NCBI RefSeq assembly: GCF_007197775.1
Contig: NZ_CP041638.1
Coordinates: 1,736,001-1,800,000 of the forward strand
DNA from: Thalassotalea sp. PS06
GTDB taxonomy: Bacteria > Pseudomonadota > Gammaproteobacteria > Enterobacterales > Alteromonadaceae
Length of the DNA stretch: 64,000 bases
Reading direction: 5' to 3'
Part shown: piece by piece, positions 46,509 to 60,287 of the stretch
Layout of the letters: the number at the start of each line of letters is the position of its first letter
How positions within the stretch are numbered: position 1 is the stretch's first letter
The notes under the pieces: model-generated
What the model was told of the DNA's origin: nothing
Databases searched by the model: none
Seen by the model: the letters and a program-made list of their open reading frames with translations, nothing else
Translations under genes and position numbers: made by a program

Positions 46509-47654
46509 TCAAGCTAACTGCCAAAGTCCTATATTTATAACCCTAGTTAACAGCTCCAGGTTTTTCAAATTGCTAATTGCTCTTTTTAGCAATTCAGAGT
46601 TAAGGTGTTGTTTATTGGCCATGGCCAAAGCTAAATCTAACGATTCTTCATAAATCGTAAAACGTTCGCCATTAATGAAAAGTTTTCGGTTTTCAATTAC
46701 CAGAGTTTTGATACCAAGCACGGGTTCTAATGCACCGTCGTCTTCGATGATGTCTTCGATAATATCAGGCAGTTCTTCTATGCTGATTGGTTCTTCTGGC
46801 AAGCCCACGTCTAAGGCGTGATGAACCGACGTTAGCTGCTGACCAAGGAAGTCTTCTAGCATTTCGTCATTGTTCAGTACGTGTTGCATTTGATTTTTCA
46901 GATGCTGGAAATCTTTCGATGAAAGATTTTGCGGTTGATCCGTGTATTCCCGCTGACTGTCATCAAGACGCTTACTATATAGGTCTTCGTCAAGCATGTA
47001 GTCGGCAAGGCCTCCAAATAATTCTTGTGGATTAGGAGCCTGGAAACCAATCGAATAATTCATCGCATTATCAATAGCCACACCGTCGTGCGGGTGGTGT
47101 GGTGGAATGTAGAGTAGATCGCCGGCTTCGGTAGTGACATCAATACAACTCTCAAATGCAGAAACTTGTTTAAGGTCAGGGTGAGGAACTAGATTTTGTA
47201 AGCCGGTGTCAGGTTTACCTACGCGCCAATGACGTTTACCGCTACCTTGGATGATAAACACATCATATTGATCCAGATGGGGGCCTACGCCGCCTCCTGG
47301 CGTTGAAAAGCTTACCATGACATCGTCGATACGCCAGTTTGGAATAAAACGAAACGGGGTGATCAGTGAGTCAACATCTTCGAACCAGTGGTTTACCGCC
47401 TGAACGAGTAACGTCCATTGTTCTTCACCATAAGATTCAAAATCGTTAATGGGACCATGATCAACGTTCCAGTCATTGCCTTTACGCTGGACGATACGAG
47501 ATTCAATCATCTCTTCCATAGCGAGCCCGGCTAATTCATCGGGGTCGACAGGGTCTTCAAATTCTGGGAATGCGTTTTTTATCAATAGCGGCTTTTTCTG
47601 CCAGTATTGTTCGAGGAATAGCTCAGGTGAAAGATCTTTCCAATCTATGATCAT
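46509..47654 (-). CDS. roxA: ribosomal protein uL16 arginine 3-hydroxylase RoxA
   Basis: A cupin (JmjC-type) Fe(II)/2-oxoglutarate oxygenase that hydroxylates an arginine of ribosomal protein uL16. The 381-aa protein has QYWQKKPLLIKNAFPEF, WRIDDVMVSFSTPGGGVGPHLDQYDVFIIQGSGKR with the iron ligands His and Asp, and LLYIPPHHPHDGVAIDNAMNYSIGF with the distal His. A C-terminal winged-helix region follows. All match E. coli YcfD/RoxA. In E. coli it neighbours phoPQ and purB; here purB is next across a 711-base gap without phoPQ. Confidence 0.93.
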   Translation of the reverse strand: MIIDWKDLSPELFLEQYWQKKPLLIKNAFPEFEDPVDPDELAGLAMEEMIESRIVQRKGNDWNVDHGPINDFESYGEEQWTLLVQAVNHWFEDVDSLITPFRFIPNWRIDDVMVSFSTPGGGVGPHLDQYDVFIIQGSGKRHWRVGKPDTGLQNLVPHPDLKQVSAFESCIDVTTEAGDLLYIPPHHPHDGVAIDNAMNYSIGFQAPNPQELFGGLADYMLDEDLYSKRLDDSQREYTDQPQNLSSKDFQHLKNQMQHVLNNDEMLEDFLGQQLTSVHHALDVGLPEEPISIEELPDIIEDIIEDDGALEPVLGIKTLVIENRKLFINGERFTIYEESLDLALAMANKQHLNSELLKRAISNLKNLELLTRVINIGLWQLA

Positions 47655-47794
47655 GGTTTTACAGCAAAATTAACAAACTAATGGCTATAGGATACACGCC
47701 AATCCGAAAAAAATCAGGCAACTTAAAAGGATTTCAGCAATACAATTTTTAAGCGCACAATTACTGCGCATTTTCGTCGTAATTCTAGAAAGTA

Positions 47795-48108
47795 ACTTAT
47801 CAAGACATCCACTTTAATGTGTTTGACTTATCAAGACACCCACCTTAATTGGGTCTTTATTCGGTAACTGACAAAGCAAAAGAATCGGTGTTGGGGAGGA
47901 GGAGGATGTTACATGCTAATCGGTGAATTGAACGATTTATAAAGGACAATCAGTGGATTCAACAGAATTAATTGGGAATGTAATTCTCAGTTTCTCCTTC
48001 GAAGTTTTGCAATTATAGGCCGATTTTCTAGATGTGACGATTAAGTTCGTTACGGTGGGTGTCTTAATTAAATAGGTTTGAATTACCGTGGGTGTCTTAA
48101 TTAATAAG
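47795..48108. repeat. opposed GGGTGTCTT motif cluster (REP/BIME-like)
   Basis: CAAGACATCCACTTTAAT (from 47801) and CAAGACACCCACCTTAATT (from 47832) point one way. ACGGTGGGTGTCTTAATTAA (48052-48071) and CCGTGGGTGTCTTAATTAAT (from 48086) point the other way. The four share the core AAGACACCCAC. Such ends are commonly linked to RAYT/Y1 transposases, but no transposase is present. Confidence 0.65.
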
Positions 48109-48210
48109 ATTTAATTTACAGTGGTTAGCCTTACTAAGGGTTAATTTGCAAAAAGCAGAAAACAACCTTCTCTGGCTATCTCCATGTACGGGAGGAAAGA
48201 TAAAGAGATT

Positions 48211-48314
48211 TATTGAATGTTGAGATATCATGGATGGTTATATCTCGAAAAGATACGTGGACGTATTGAATGTCGAAATATCATGGATGACAATATTTCG
48301 ACCAAGCACGTCCA
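48211..48314. repeat. two 38-bp hairpin repeat units
   Basis: Unit A (48211-48248) and unit B (48264-48301) both read TATTGAATGTYGARATATCA ... with closing arms GAGATAT/ATATCTC and CGAAATAT/ATATTTCG. Unit B is nested in an outer stem TGGACGT (48258-48264) / ACGTCCA (48308-48314). These are palindromic repeats downstream of purB. Confidence 0.7.
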
Positions 48315-48315
48315 T

Positions 48316-48346
48316 AAAAAAAGCAGGTCGTCAGACCTGCTTTTTC
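48316..48346 (-). terminator. terminator after purB
   Basis: AAAAAAGCAGGTC ... GACCTGCTTTTT stem about 20 bases past the purB stop, with T-runs on both strands. Confidence 0.9.
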
Positions 48347-48365
48347 GAGAAGAACTTTTCAGTGA

Positions 48366-49742
<1,377 letters not shown>

Positions 49743-49746
49743 CTAA

Positions 49747-50364
49747 TTAATGTATAGACTTTAATAATTCTTGTGCCTGCGCCACTACCTGGCGTCGACG
49801 AAATAATATAACGCGGCGTTTTCCGCCCATTTGCCGCCATAAAACAGCAGCACGAATGCCCGAAAGTAGTAGGGCACGGATTCGATTTTGATTACCAACC
49901 TGCTTTAAAATCCCTGGCTCACCGGCAATTTGAATGCGGGTCGCTAATGGGCTGATAACATCACTGTAGACGCTGGCAAAATTGCTGATCATGTTGTCAC
50001 TGGTAAGCTCGAAATGCTCAAGTTGGCGCTGACATTGTTCAATGCGATTACCCAGCGCTGCCATATCTTTCTTTTTACCTTGCAGGCGACGCTCAAGGTT
50101 AAGTAGGCTAACGATATAACGGGTAATTTCCGGATCTTTGTCAATTGTGTTGTCACCCAATTGCGTAACAATAAGTTGTAAACCAGTTTTCAGGTGCGCG
50201 ACATCGGAGCCATAAACATCCAACGTATCTTTGGGATTGGTGTTGACGATGGAGTTCAACATCAATGCAAACAAAGATTCGTCCAGTTGATTTTTACGTG
50301 CGATGCCCTGAACCATGGCAGCGGCCTGGCAAATTGCAGCGAATGTTAAGGTTTGTTCTCTCAT
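49747..50364 (-). CDS. hflD: HflD (high frequency lysogenization protein)
   Basis: A 205-aa helical, membrane-associated protein. E. coli HflD binds phage lambda CII and affects lysogeny. Family segments are QAAAMVQGIARKNQLDESLFALMLNSI, IVSLLNLERRLQGKKKDMAAL and the C-terminal IRALLLSGIRAAVLWRQMGGKR. The normal cellular role is unclear. It lies between mnmA and purB, as in E. coli. Confidence 0.92.
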   Translation of the reverse strand: MREQTLTFAAICQAAAMVQGIARKNQLDESLFALMLNSIVNTNPKDTLDVYGSDVAHLKTGLQLIVTQLGDNTIDKDPEITRYIVSLLNLERRLQGKKKDMAALGNRIEQCQRQLEHFELTSDNMISNFASVYSDVISPLATRIQIAGEPGILKQVGNQNRIRALLLSGIRAAVLWRQMGGKRRVILFRRRQVVAQAQELLKSIH

Positions 50365-50440
50365 ATAACCTACAGCTTAATTGTTATGATTTATTTGTTT
50401 CATTTTAGAATAACAACCGTTAAAGCAGGGGGCTGATGCC

Positions 50441-51580
50441 TTAATTTAAAGAATCAAAATCGCGAATTAACGTATTGATAATTCCACCACCAAGACAAAC
50501 TTCGTCCTGATAAAAGACAACCGACTGACCTGGCGTTACTGAGCTTTGTTGCTCATCGAACATGACTTCATAGTCACTATCGTTAATACGGGTCACGGTG
50601 CATGCCACATCTTGCTGGCGATAACGGGTTTTCACGGTACAGCGAAATGCTTCGTTTAACGCCGGTTCTTCGCGATCAACCCAATGTAATTGATCGGCAA
50701 CCAAGCCTTTAGAAAACAGGCGAGGGTGGTTATGACCCTGGCCCACAATCAAGACGTTGCGTTTCATGTCTTTTTCAACCACATACCAAGGCTCATCACC
50801 AGCGTCTTTTAAACCGCCGATTCGCAAACCTTTACGCTGGCCAAGGGTGTGATACATCAAACCATCATGCTCACCGATAGCTTTACCATCACTGTCTTCG
50901 ATAACGCCTGGTTGCGCAGGCAGGTAGCGACCCAGGAAGTCTTTAAACTTGCGCTCACCGATGAAACAGATTCCTGTCGAATCTTTTTTGTCGTGAGTAA
51001 TCAAGCCTTCACGTTCGGCAATTGCACGAACTTCTGGTTTTTCCAGGTTGCCCACAGGAAAAAGAGTTTGTGCTACCTGCTGATTGCTCAACGTATATAA
51101 AAAGTAGCTTTGATCTTTGTTGTTATCCAGACCACGTAGCATTTGGAATTTACCATCCTGCTCACGACGCTGCACATAGTGCCCGGTAGCAATGTAATCG
51201 GCACCAAGATCTTCACAGGCAAATTCAAGAAACGCTTTAAATTTAATTTCTTTATTACACATGATGTCTGGGTTTGGCGTACGGCCCGCTTTGTATTCCT
51301 CAAGGAAATACTCAAAGACGTTGTCCCAGTATTCTGCAGCAAAGTTGATGGTGTGAAGTTCTATCCCTAATTTTTCACAAACCGCTTGTGCATCTTTCAG
51401 ATCTTCCGCTGCTGCACAATATTCGTCATCGTCATCTTCTTCCCAGTTTTTCATAAACAAACCTTCAACCTGATAGCCTTGTTGCTGCAGGAGGTAAGCG
51501 GAAACGGAAGAATCAACGCCGCCGGACATGCCGACGATAACTTTTAAATCACGGTTAGTAGATGTACTCAAGGACTGCAA
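50441..51580 (-). CDS. mnmA: tRNA-specific 2-thiouridylase MnmA
   Basis: Adds sulfur at position 2 of the wobble uridine U34 in tRNA-Lys, -Glu and -Gln, taking sulfur from the Tus relay. The 379-aa protein has the PP-loop [16 protein letters not shown] near the N terminus, the first catalytic Cys in [12 protein letters not shown] and the second in [10 protein letters not shown], plus [14 protein letters not shown]. It lies between nudJ (58 bases upstream) and hflD in the conserved run. Confidence 0.95.
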   Translation of the reverse strand: MQSLSTSTNRDLKVIVGMSGGVDSSVSAYLLQQQGYQVEGLFMKNWEEDDDDEYCAAAEDLKDAQAVCEKLGIELHTINFAAEYWDNVFEYFLEEYKAGRTPNPDIMCNKEIKFKAFLEFACEDLGADYIATGHYVQRREQDGKFQMLRGLDNNKDQSYFLYTLSNQQVAQTLFPVGNLEKPEVRAIAEREGLITHDKKDSTGICFIGERKFKDFLGRYLPAQPGVIEDSDGKAIGEHDGLMYHTLGQRKGLRIGGLKDAGDEPWYVVEKDMKRNVLIVGQGHNHPRLFSKGLVADQLHWVDREEPALNEAFRCTVKTRYRQQDVACTVTRINDSDYEVMFDEQQSSVTPGQSVVFYQDEVCLGGGIINTLIRDFDSLN

Positions 51581-51638
51581 TTCCCGACCTGTTAAAAAAT
51601 GGCGCGAATTTTAACATGAATTAGACGGCAACACACTA

Positions 51639-52118
51639 TTAAAGATACGATTTTAATACACTTATTGGGTATTTGTTTCCGGCCAGATAATCTTTGATCC
51701 CTTCTAAAACCATAGGGCTGCGTAATTGTTCAGATTTACGGCATAACTCATCATAGCTCATCCAAATTGCACGGTTGATTTCTTCGTCCTGAGGAGAGGT
51801 TTCAAGCCAGTTTTCAAGCTCGACAACAAAACAAAATCGCAAATAAAACAGGTTCGAGCGAGGCAAATGAAAGTAGTAGATTCCCGATAAGCTTTGTGGG
51901 TCAACCTTGAGGCCCGTTTCTTCTTCAACTTCTCTTTTTAAGCCGTCAACGATAGATTCATCGGGCTCAAGGTGCCCAGCTGGTTGATTGTAAACCCATT
52001 GCTCATCCTGCCATTCTTCGACCATTAAGAATTTACCATTACAGTGGATTACTGCAGCGACTGTGGTGTTTGGTTTAAATTGTAAGTGGTGATCATCCAC
52101 GCTGGATATTCCTTGCAA
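51639..52118 (-). CDS. nudJ: NUDIX hydrolase NudJ-like
   Basis: A 159-aa cytosolic hydrolase of the phosphatase NudJ type, which in E. coli acts on thiamine pyrimidine pyrophosphates and nucleoside di- or triphosphates. The Nudix box reads GHLEPDESIVDGLKREVEEE followed by TGL, with all catalytic Glu residues. The C-terminal LRSPMVLEGIKDYLAGNKYP matches NudJ. It starts three bases after the rluE stop, so translation may be coupled. Substrate in this organism is inferred. Confidence 0.9.
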   Translation of the reverse strand: MQGISSVDDHHLQFKPNTTVAAVIHCNGKFLMVEEWQDEQWVYNQPAGHLEPDESIVDGLKREVEEETGLKVDPQSLSGIYYFHLPRSNLFYLRFCFVVELENWLETSPQDEEINRAIWMSYDELCRKSEQLRSPMVLEGIKDYLAGNKYPISVLKSYL

Positions 52119-52121
52119 ATG

Positions 52122-52877
52122 TTAAGGGGAAACCGAGACTTGTTTAAATTGGCCAGGTTCCAGGGAGTTTAGAGGTGCGATGTCCGTTAATTTGTATGGA
52201 CCCATGGAAATACGGATCAGTCGTAATGTCGGATTACCCACGTGCGCAGTCATCCGCCGTACTTGTCGATTTCTGCCTTCGGTAATGGTAATTTCCAGCC
52301 AGGTGGTAGGAATGTTCTTGCGTTCTCGAATAGGGACGCTGCGCTCCCAAATCTTTGGGTTATCGATGCGCTTTACTTTCGCTGGGCGAGTTAAGCCATC
52401 TTTGAGTTCAACGCCATTTTGCAACGCTTTGATAGCATTTGCCGAAACATCACCTTCTACCTGTACCCAATAGGTTTTGGCTTTTTTAAACTTTGGATTC
52501 GCGAGTTGGTGCTGTAAAGCGCCATCATTGGTTAACACCAATAAGCCTTCAGAGTCTTTATCTAATCGCCCGGCGGCATAAATATCTTTGATTGCAATGT
52601 AGTCCTTTAACGTTGAGCGTTTTTGATCATCGGTAAATTGCGTCAACACATCGTAAGGTTTATTGAACAACACTAATATGGACTTTTCTGGGATTGGCTT
52701 TTTTGGCCTTGGCCGAGATTTAGACCGTTCCCGGTCTGTTTGCTTTTTACGGTTTCTGGTTGTGTCAGCTTTCCCAGGGTTAACATTACCAGACTTTTTC
52801 CTCACAACTTTCTTCGACTTATCAGTGCCATGGGAAGGCTTGTGTTTTTTACCAGCGTTGTTTTTTCGCTTATCCAT
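52122..52877 (-). CDS. rluE: 23S rRNA pseudouridine synthase RluE-like with basic N-terminal tail
   Basis: Isomerises a uridine of 23S rRNA (U2457 in E. coli). The catalytic Asp lies in [18 protein letters not shown], and [25 protein letters not shown] matches the RsuA/RluB/E/F group. The 251-aa protein has a Lys/Arg-rich, low-complexity tail of about 64 residues ([20 protein letters not shown] and [15 protein letters not shown]) before the catalytic domain, with no S4 domain. The tail may help bind rRNA. It begins the minus-strand run and diverges from icd across 880 bases. Confidence 0.88.
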   Translation of the reverse strand: MDKRKNNAGKKHKPSHGTDKSKKVVRKKSGNVNPGKADTTRNRKKQTDRERSKSRPRPKKPIPEKSILVLFNKPYDVLTQFTDDQKRSTLKDYIAIKDIYAAGRLDKDSEGLLVLTNDGALQHQLANPKFKKAKTYWVQVEGDVSANAIKALQNGVELKDGLTRPAKVKRIDNPKIWERSVPIRERKNIPTTWLEITITEGRNRQVRRMTAHVGNPTLRLIRISMGPYKLTDIAPLNSLEPGQFKQVSVSP

Positions 52878-55989
<3,112 letters not shown>

Positions 55990-56009
55990 TATAACCACCA
56001 TTGTTATCG

Positions 56010-56040
56010 AAAAGCCTGCAGTGAAGCAGGCTTTTTTATT
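56010..56040 (+). terminator. terminator after icd
   Basis: AAGCCTGC ... GCAGGCTTTTTT stem with a T-run, 20 bases past the stop codon. Confidence 0.9.
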
Positions 56041-56213
56041 TCTGATTACTAGACAAAACCGCAACTAAAATCTCCAATCTGTTCTAAAACTGCGAAGCAG
56101 AGAATATTCGATTCGAACTCGATCATGTTTAATTGGTCAGAATAAACCACCGGATTTGAATCTTTTGCCGCTTAGTTATGTTAAATGCTTAATTACTGAC
56201 GGCCGTACTTATA

Positions 56214-56484
56214 TCAATCCCACTAAATTTGTGCACAACTCAGAGTTAGGGCCGAGGTTCATTTACAACATAGATTTTATTGATATAGTCATTCTATATT
56301 AATGAAATATAGGGCGGTAAATGGGCCTTAAGATAAACTCCCTACGGGTGAGTTTTAAAGGCGTTTGTGCTGCATTAACGATTTCGGCTAATTTTTAAAA
56401 TGGAATAACCCATTCTCTGCAATCAAAGCCTTGTCTAAACGCCTTTAAATTCTCACTGAGTGAGCAATAATTTAATGGGATTGG
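56214..56484 (-). mobile_element. diverged 271-bp MITE-like element, copy 4
   Basis: Same family and orientation as copy 2 but more diverged: TCAATCCCACTAAATTTGTG at one end and TTTAATGGGATTGG at the other. The extra length comes from about 12 bases near ATTTCGGCTAATTTTTAAAA in the central part. TA precedes it (56212-56213); AATA follows. Its inverted ends have co-varied (CCCACT with ATGGGA). The rest of the icd-cspD gap (55990-56825) has no gene. Confidence 0.82.
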
Positions 56485-56768
56485 AATAACCAACGAAAAG
56501 AACGTTTGGTTAGTGTTTGTTGTTAGAATTTAACGGGGTTGAGAAAAGTGGGGGCTTTTCATTTTTCGTGAGCAGCACAAATGTCTGTGCTCACTTGATG
56601 TCAAGAAGCTGAAGGGGCTTTCACTGCTAAAGCCGCAAAACAAGATAAGATGATATCCCGTTTTATGTGTTTTCACTTAAGACAAACATTTACGCAAAGT
56701 TATCGACCTTGTCATCGAACTTTGACGATAAAAACTTGTCCTAAGTAACGTTACAGCAGATAGAGTAT

Positions 56769-56816
56769 TTCAGGATTCAGCAAAGAGAGCGAACTCTCTT
56801 GCTTTGAATCTCTGAA
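56769..56816. promoter_or_regulatory. long UUCG hairpin downstream of cspD
   Basis: TTCAGGATTCAGCAAAGAGAG and CTCTCTTGCTTTGAATCTCTG then AA form a near-continuous stem of about 20 bp. On the minus (cspD) strand the loop is TTCG. No T-tract follows, so it may protect or process the cspD mRNA 3' end more than terminate it. Confidence 0.55.
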
Positions 56817-56825
56817 AAAACTGGA

Positions 56826-57050
56826 TTATTGCTGCTCGCCTTCCATATCGAGAGGGCGGATACTTGCTGCGTGGTGTCCTTTTGGACCTTCGTTTAGCTC
56901 GTAATCAACGCTTTGACCAGCTTTCAGGGTACGGTAGCCGTCCATTTGAATAGTTGAATAGTGAGCAAAGATGTCTTCGCCGCCAGATTCAGGTCGAATA
57001 AAACCAAAACCTTTGGCGTTGTTGAACCATTTCACTGTACCATTAGCCAT
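56826..57050 (-). CDS. cspD: cold shock domain protein CspD
   Basis: A 74-aa nucleic-acid-binding protein with the cold shock fold. RNP1 is KGFGFIRPESGG and RNP2 is DIFAHYSTIQ. The YRTLKAGQSVDYELNEGPKGHHAASIRPL tail matches CspD, which in E. coli inhibits replication in stationary phase. It lies divergent from clpS, the same order as E. coli (cspD, clpS, clpA). The ribosome site GGAAG precedes the ATG. A long hairpin lies downstream. Confidence 0.93.
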   Translation of the reverse strand: MANGTVKWFNNAKGFGFIRPESGGEDIFAHYSTIQMDGYRTLKAGQSVDYELNEGPKGHHAASIRPLDMEGEQQ

Positions 57051-57269
57051 ACTTCCACTTCCTTCTTAAACATTGGTATTTTTGTTTGAATCGATCTCAC
57101 ATGATCATTAAAGTATTTCTATCAGTAAATTACTGGTAGGGGGCGTGGCGAAAAAGTAGCCACATTTAAAAATTTAGATTAATCGAAAAATTAGTCAAGA
57201 TAAATTGTTGGTTTTTTTGATTTTTTAAATCTTTATTATTATAGAAGCAGTAAGGGCTAATATTTTTAT

Positions 57270-57590
57270 ATGAGCAAAGCCAAAGAATTCAACGACACGG
57301 ATAATGTTGTTGAAGAGCAAAATCGAGAAAAAATAAAGCGTCCGTCGATGTATCGGGTCATTATACTAAATGATGATTACACCCCGATGGATTTCGTAGT
57401 TGAAGTGTTAAGCAAATTTTTTAACATGGATACTGATCAAGCGACGCAAATTATGCTAACAATACATTATAAGGGTAAAGCAAGTTGTGGCATTTTCACC
57501 GCTGAAGTTGCCGAGACCAAAGTTGATCAAGTTTGTCAGTTTGCCCGTAAACATGAACATCCACTGATGTGTACCATGGAACAGGTGTGA
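57270..57590 (+). CDS. clpS: ATP-dependent Clp protease adaptor ClpS
   Basis: Recognises N-degron substrates (Leu, Phe, Tyr, Trp at the N terminus) and delivers them to ClpAP. The 106-aa protein has [23 protein letters not shown] with the substrate pocket Asn-Asp-Asp and Met, then the [19 protein letters not shown] segment. The expected His in the pocket lies in LTIHYKG. It precedes clpA by 30 bases on the same strand. Confidence 0.95.
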   Translation: MSKAKEFNDTDNVVEEQNREKIKRPSMYRVIILNDDYTPMDFVVEVLSKFFNMDTDQATQIMLTIHYKGKASCGIFTAEVAETKVDQVCQFARKHEHPLMCTMEQV

Positions 57591-57620
57591 TTTTCCCCCA
57601 CAATATGGAGCAAGACGTTA

Positions 57621-59879
57621 ATGTTGAATAAAGAATTAGAAATCTCCTTAAATCTGGCTTTCCGTCAAGCTAAAGATTCTCGCCATGAATTTATGACGGT
57701 CGAACACTTGCTTCTTGCTTTGCTCGAAAATCCAGAAGCCATCGAAGCTATTAAAGCCTGTGGCGGTGATTTAGATAAGCTTAAATTAGAATTAAATACG
57801 TTCATTGCCGAAACTACTCCGGTTATTCAAGATGGTGATGAAGAGAAAGAAACGCAGCCTACTTTGGGTTTCCAGCGCGTATTACAACGTGCAGTTTTCC
57901 ATGTCCAGTCGTCAGGTAAAACAGAAGTAAACGGTGCCAATGTACTGGTCGCTATTTTTAGTGAACAGGAATCACAAGCGGCTTATTTCCTTAAAAAATC
58001 TGACATTACCCGGTTGGATATCGTTAACTTTATTTCCCACGGGATCTCGAAAAACCAATCAACGGAACCAACTATTGAGCACGACGATGCGATTAGCATT
58101 GAAGAAGACAACAAAAATGTCGACAACTATGCTGAAAACTTGAATAAGGCTGCGCAGCTTGGGCAAATAGATCCGATGATCGGCCGCTCAACAGAGCTTG
58201 AACGTGCTGTTCAGGTGCTGAGCCGTCGTCGTAAGAATAACCCATTATTTGTTGGTGAAGCCGGTGTAGGTAAGACGGCAATCGCCGAAGGCCTGGCAAA
58301 ACTCATTGTCGAAGAAAAAGCCCCAGAGGTATTGGCGGACGCCACTATCTACTCTTTAGACATGGGCGCTTTACTGGCTGGTACTAAATACCGCGGTGAT
58401 TTTGAAAAACGTTTCAAAGCGCTATTGAAAGAGCTGGAAAAAGATCCCCACGCAATCCTGTTTATTGACGAAATTCACACCATTATCGGTGCTGGTGCCG
58501 CATCTGGTGGCATGATGGATGCCTCAAACCTTATTAAACCGCTGTTATCAGCCGGCAAATTACGTTGTATGGGGTCTACTACCTATCAGGAATTTAAAAC
58601 CATTTTTGAGAAGGACAGGGCGCTTGCTCGTCGTTTCCAGAAAATTGACATCAATGAGCCAACCATTGACGAAACCACTAAGATCCTGCAGGGCCTGAAA
58701 GAGCGTTACGAGAAACATCACAATGTGAAGTACTCCAACAAAGCCTTAAAAGCTGCTGCAGAATTATCGGCGAAGTACATCAATGACCGATTCTTACCGG
58801 ATAAAGCCATTGATGTGATTGATGAGGCGGGCGCACGTCAGCAATTAGTTGCTGCCAACAAGCGCAAAAAGGTTATCAATATCGGTGATATTGAAAGCAT
58901 CGTCGCATCAATCGCCCGCATCCCAGAAAAGTCGGTATCTTCAACTGAGAAAGACAACCTGATGAACATTGACCGTAACCTGAAAATGGTGGTGTTTGGT
59001 CAGGACGAAGCGATAGATGGCTTAACCTCGGTTATTCGATTAAACCGAGCGGGATTAGGGAATGAAGAAAAACCGGTTGGGTCGTTCTTATTCTCTGGTC
59101 CAACAGGTGTCGGTAAAACAGAGGTAACCAATCAACTGGCAAAAATTTTAGGTGTTGAACTGTTACGTTTCGATATGTCCGAGTATATGGAGAAACACGC
59201 GGTGAGCCGACTAATTGGTGCACCTCCAGGTTACGTGGGATATGAGCAGGGCGGATTATTAACCGACGCTGTGATCAAGCATCCTCATTCTGTAGTGCTG
59301 TTGGATGAAATTGAAAAAGCGCACACCGATATCTACAACATTCTGCTGCAAGTAATGGACCACGGTACATTAACCGATAATAACGGGCGTAAAGCCGATT
59401 TTCGCAATGTGATTTTAGTGCTTACCACTAACGCCGGTGTTCGTGAAACCACGCGACAATCCATTGGTTTCCAACAACAGGATCATAGCTTCGATGCGAT
59501 GAGCGAGATCAATCGCGTGTTCTCTCCGGAATTCAGGAACCGCCTTGATTCAATCATTTGGTTCAACCATCTGAAAACCGATGTTATTGAGCAGGTTGTT
59601 GATAAGTTCATCGTTGAACTGCAAGCGCAGCTTGATCACAAAGGTGTTTCCCTAGAAATCAGCAAGAAGGCTCGTAGCTGGTTGGCAGAAAATGGCTATG
59701 ACAAGGCTATGGGCGCTCGTCCGATGGCGCGTTTGATCCAGGAGCAGTTGAAGAAACCTCTTGCTAATGAGCTACTTTTTGGCCAGTTAATGCAGGGCGG
59801 TGTAGCCAAAGTGGATGTTGACAAGAAAACCAAGAAGCTGGTATTTAGCTTTGAGGAAAAACCCGAGTTGGTCTCATAA
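57621..59879 (+). CDS. clpA: ATP-dependent Clp protease ATP-binding subunit ClpA
   Basis: Hexameric AAA+ unfoldase that feeds ClpP. The 752-aa protein has the N domain (1-145, binding ClpS), an AAA1 module with Walker A GEAGVGKT near 214-221 and Walker B LFIDEIHT, and an AAA2 module with Walker A GPTGVGKT near 495-502 and [10 protein letters not shown]. An IGF-type ClpP-binding loop (SIGFQQQ) lies near residue 615. It is 30 bases after clpS in an operon. Confidence 0.96.
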   Translation: MLNKELEISLNLAFRQAKDSRHEFMTVEHLLLALLENPEAIEAIKACGGDLDKLKLELNTFIAETTPVIQDGDEEKETQPTLGFQRVLQRAVFHVQSSGKTEVNGANVLVAIFSEQESQAAYFLKKSDITRLDIVNFISHGISKNQSTEPTIEHDDAISIEEDNKNVDNYAENLNKAAQLGQIDPMIGRSTELERAVQVLSRRRKNNPLFVGEAGVGKTAIAEGLAKLIVEEKAPEVLADATIYSLDMGALLAGTKYRGDFEKRFKALLKELEKDPHAILFIDEIHTIIGAGAASGGMMDASNLIKPLLSAGKLRCMGSTTYQEFKTIFEKDRALARRFQKIDINEPTIDETTKILQGLKERYEKHHNVKYSNKALKAAAELSAKYINDRFLPDKAIDVIDEAGARQQLVAANKRKKVINIGDIESIVASIARIPEKSVSSTEKDNLMNIDRNLKMVVFGQDEAIDGLTSVIRLNRAGLGNEEKPVGSFLFSGPTGVGKTEVTNQLAKILGVELLRFDMSEYMEKHAVSRLIGAPPGYVGYEQGGLLTDAVIKHPHSVVLLDEIEKAHTDIYNILLQVMDHGTLTDNNGRKADFRNVILVLTTNAGVRETTRQSIGFQQQDHSFDAMSEINRVFSPEFRNRLDSIIWFNHLKTDVIEQVVDKFIVELQAQLDHKGVSLEISKKARSWLAENGYDKAMGARPMARLIQEQLKKPLANELLFGQLMQGGVAKVDVDKKTKKLVFSFEEKPELVS

Positions 59880-59901
59880 CGTATTCACAACCCATAAGAA
59901 C

Positions 59902-59932
59902 AAAAACCCCGCAAATGCGGGGTTTTTTAATT
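59902..59932 (+). terminator. terminator after clpA
   Basis: AAAAACCCCGC ... GCGGGGTTTTTT stem with a T-run, 25 bases past the clpA stop. No tRNA-Ser gene follows, unlike E. coli. Confidence 0.92.
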
Positions 59933-59983
59933 TCTATACAAGACAAACGTTGCTATTTGTCTGGAGCCCTTTGAGCCTGAGGA

Positions 59984-60202
<219 letters not shown>

Positions 60203-60287
60203 CTAAGCGTTAATCCTCTAAAAATTTTGCATAAAAAATTGCTGCGCAGATCATGCCCAAAAGCGAGCGGTTTGTAAAGTCAATGCG

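Larger units (their letters stand above)
47655..48365. other. roxA-purB intergenic region, repeat-filled and gene-free
   Basis: No protein or RNA gene is seen in 711 bases. The region carries four GGTGGGTGTCTT-type motifs in opposed pairs (47795-48108), two 38-bp hairpin units (48211-48301) and the purB terminator. E. coli has phoP and phoQ at this place. Between the opposed motif pairs lies about 200 bases of unique AT-rich DNA. Confidence 0.7.

Noticed and set aside
47795..48301. CRISPR array in the roxA-purB gap
   Set aside because: Repeats are opposed and irregularly spaced, with no uniform repeat-spacer pattern and no cas genes.
59880..59983. Expected tRNA-Ser between clpA and infA as in E. 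coli
   Set aside because: The 104 bases contain only the clpA terminator and the end of infA; no cloverleaf sequence is present.
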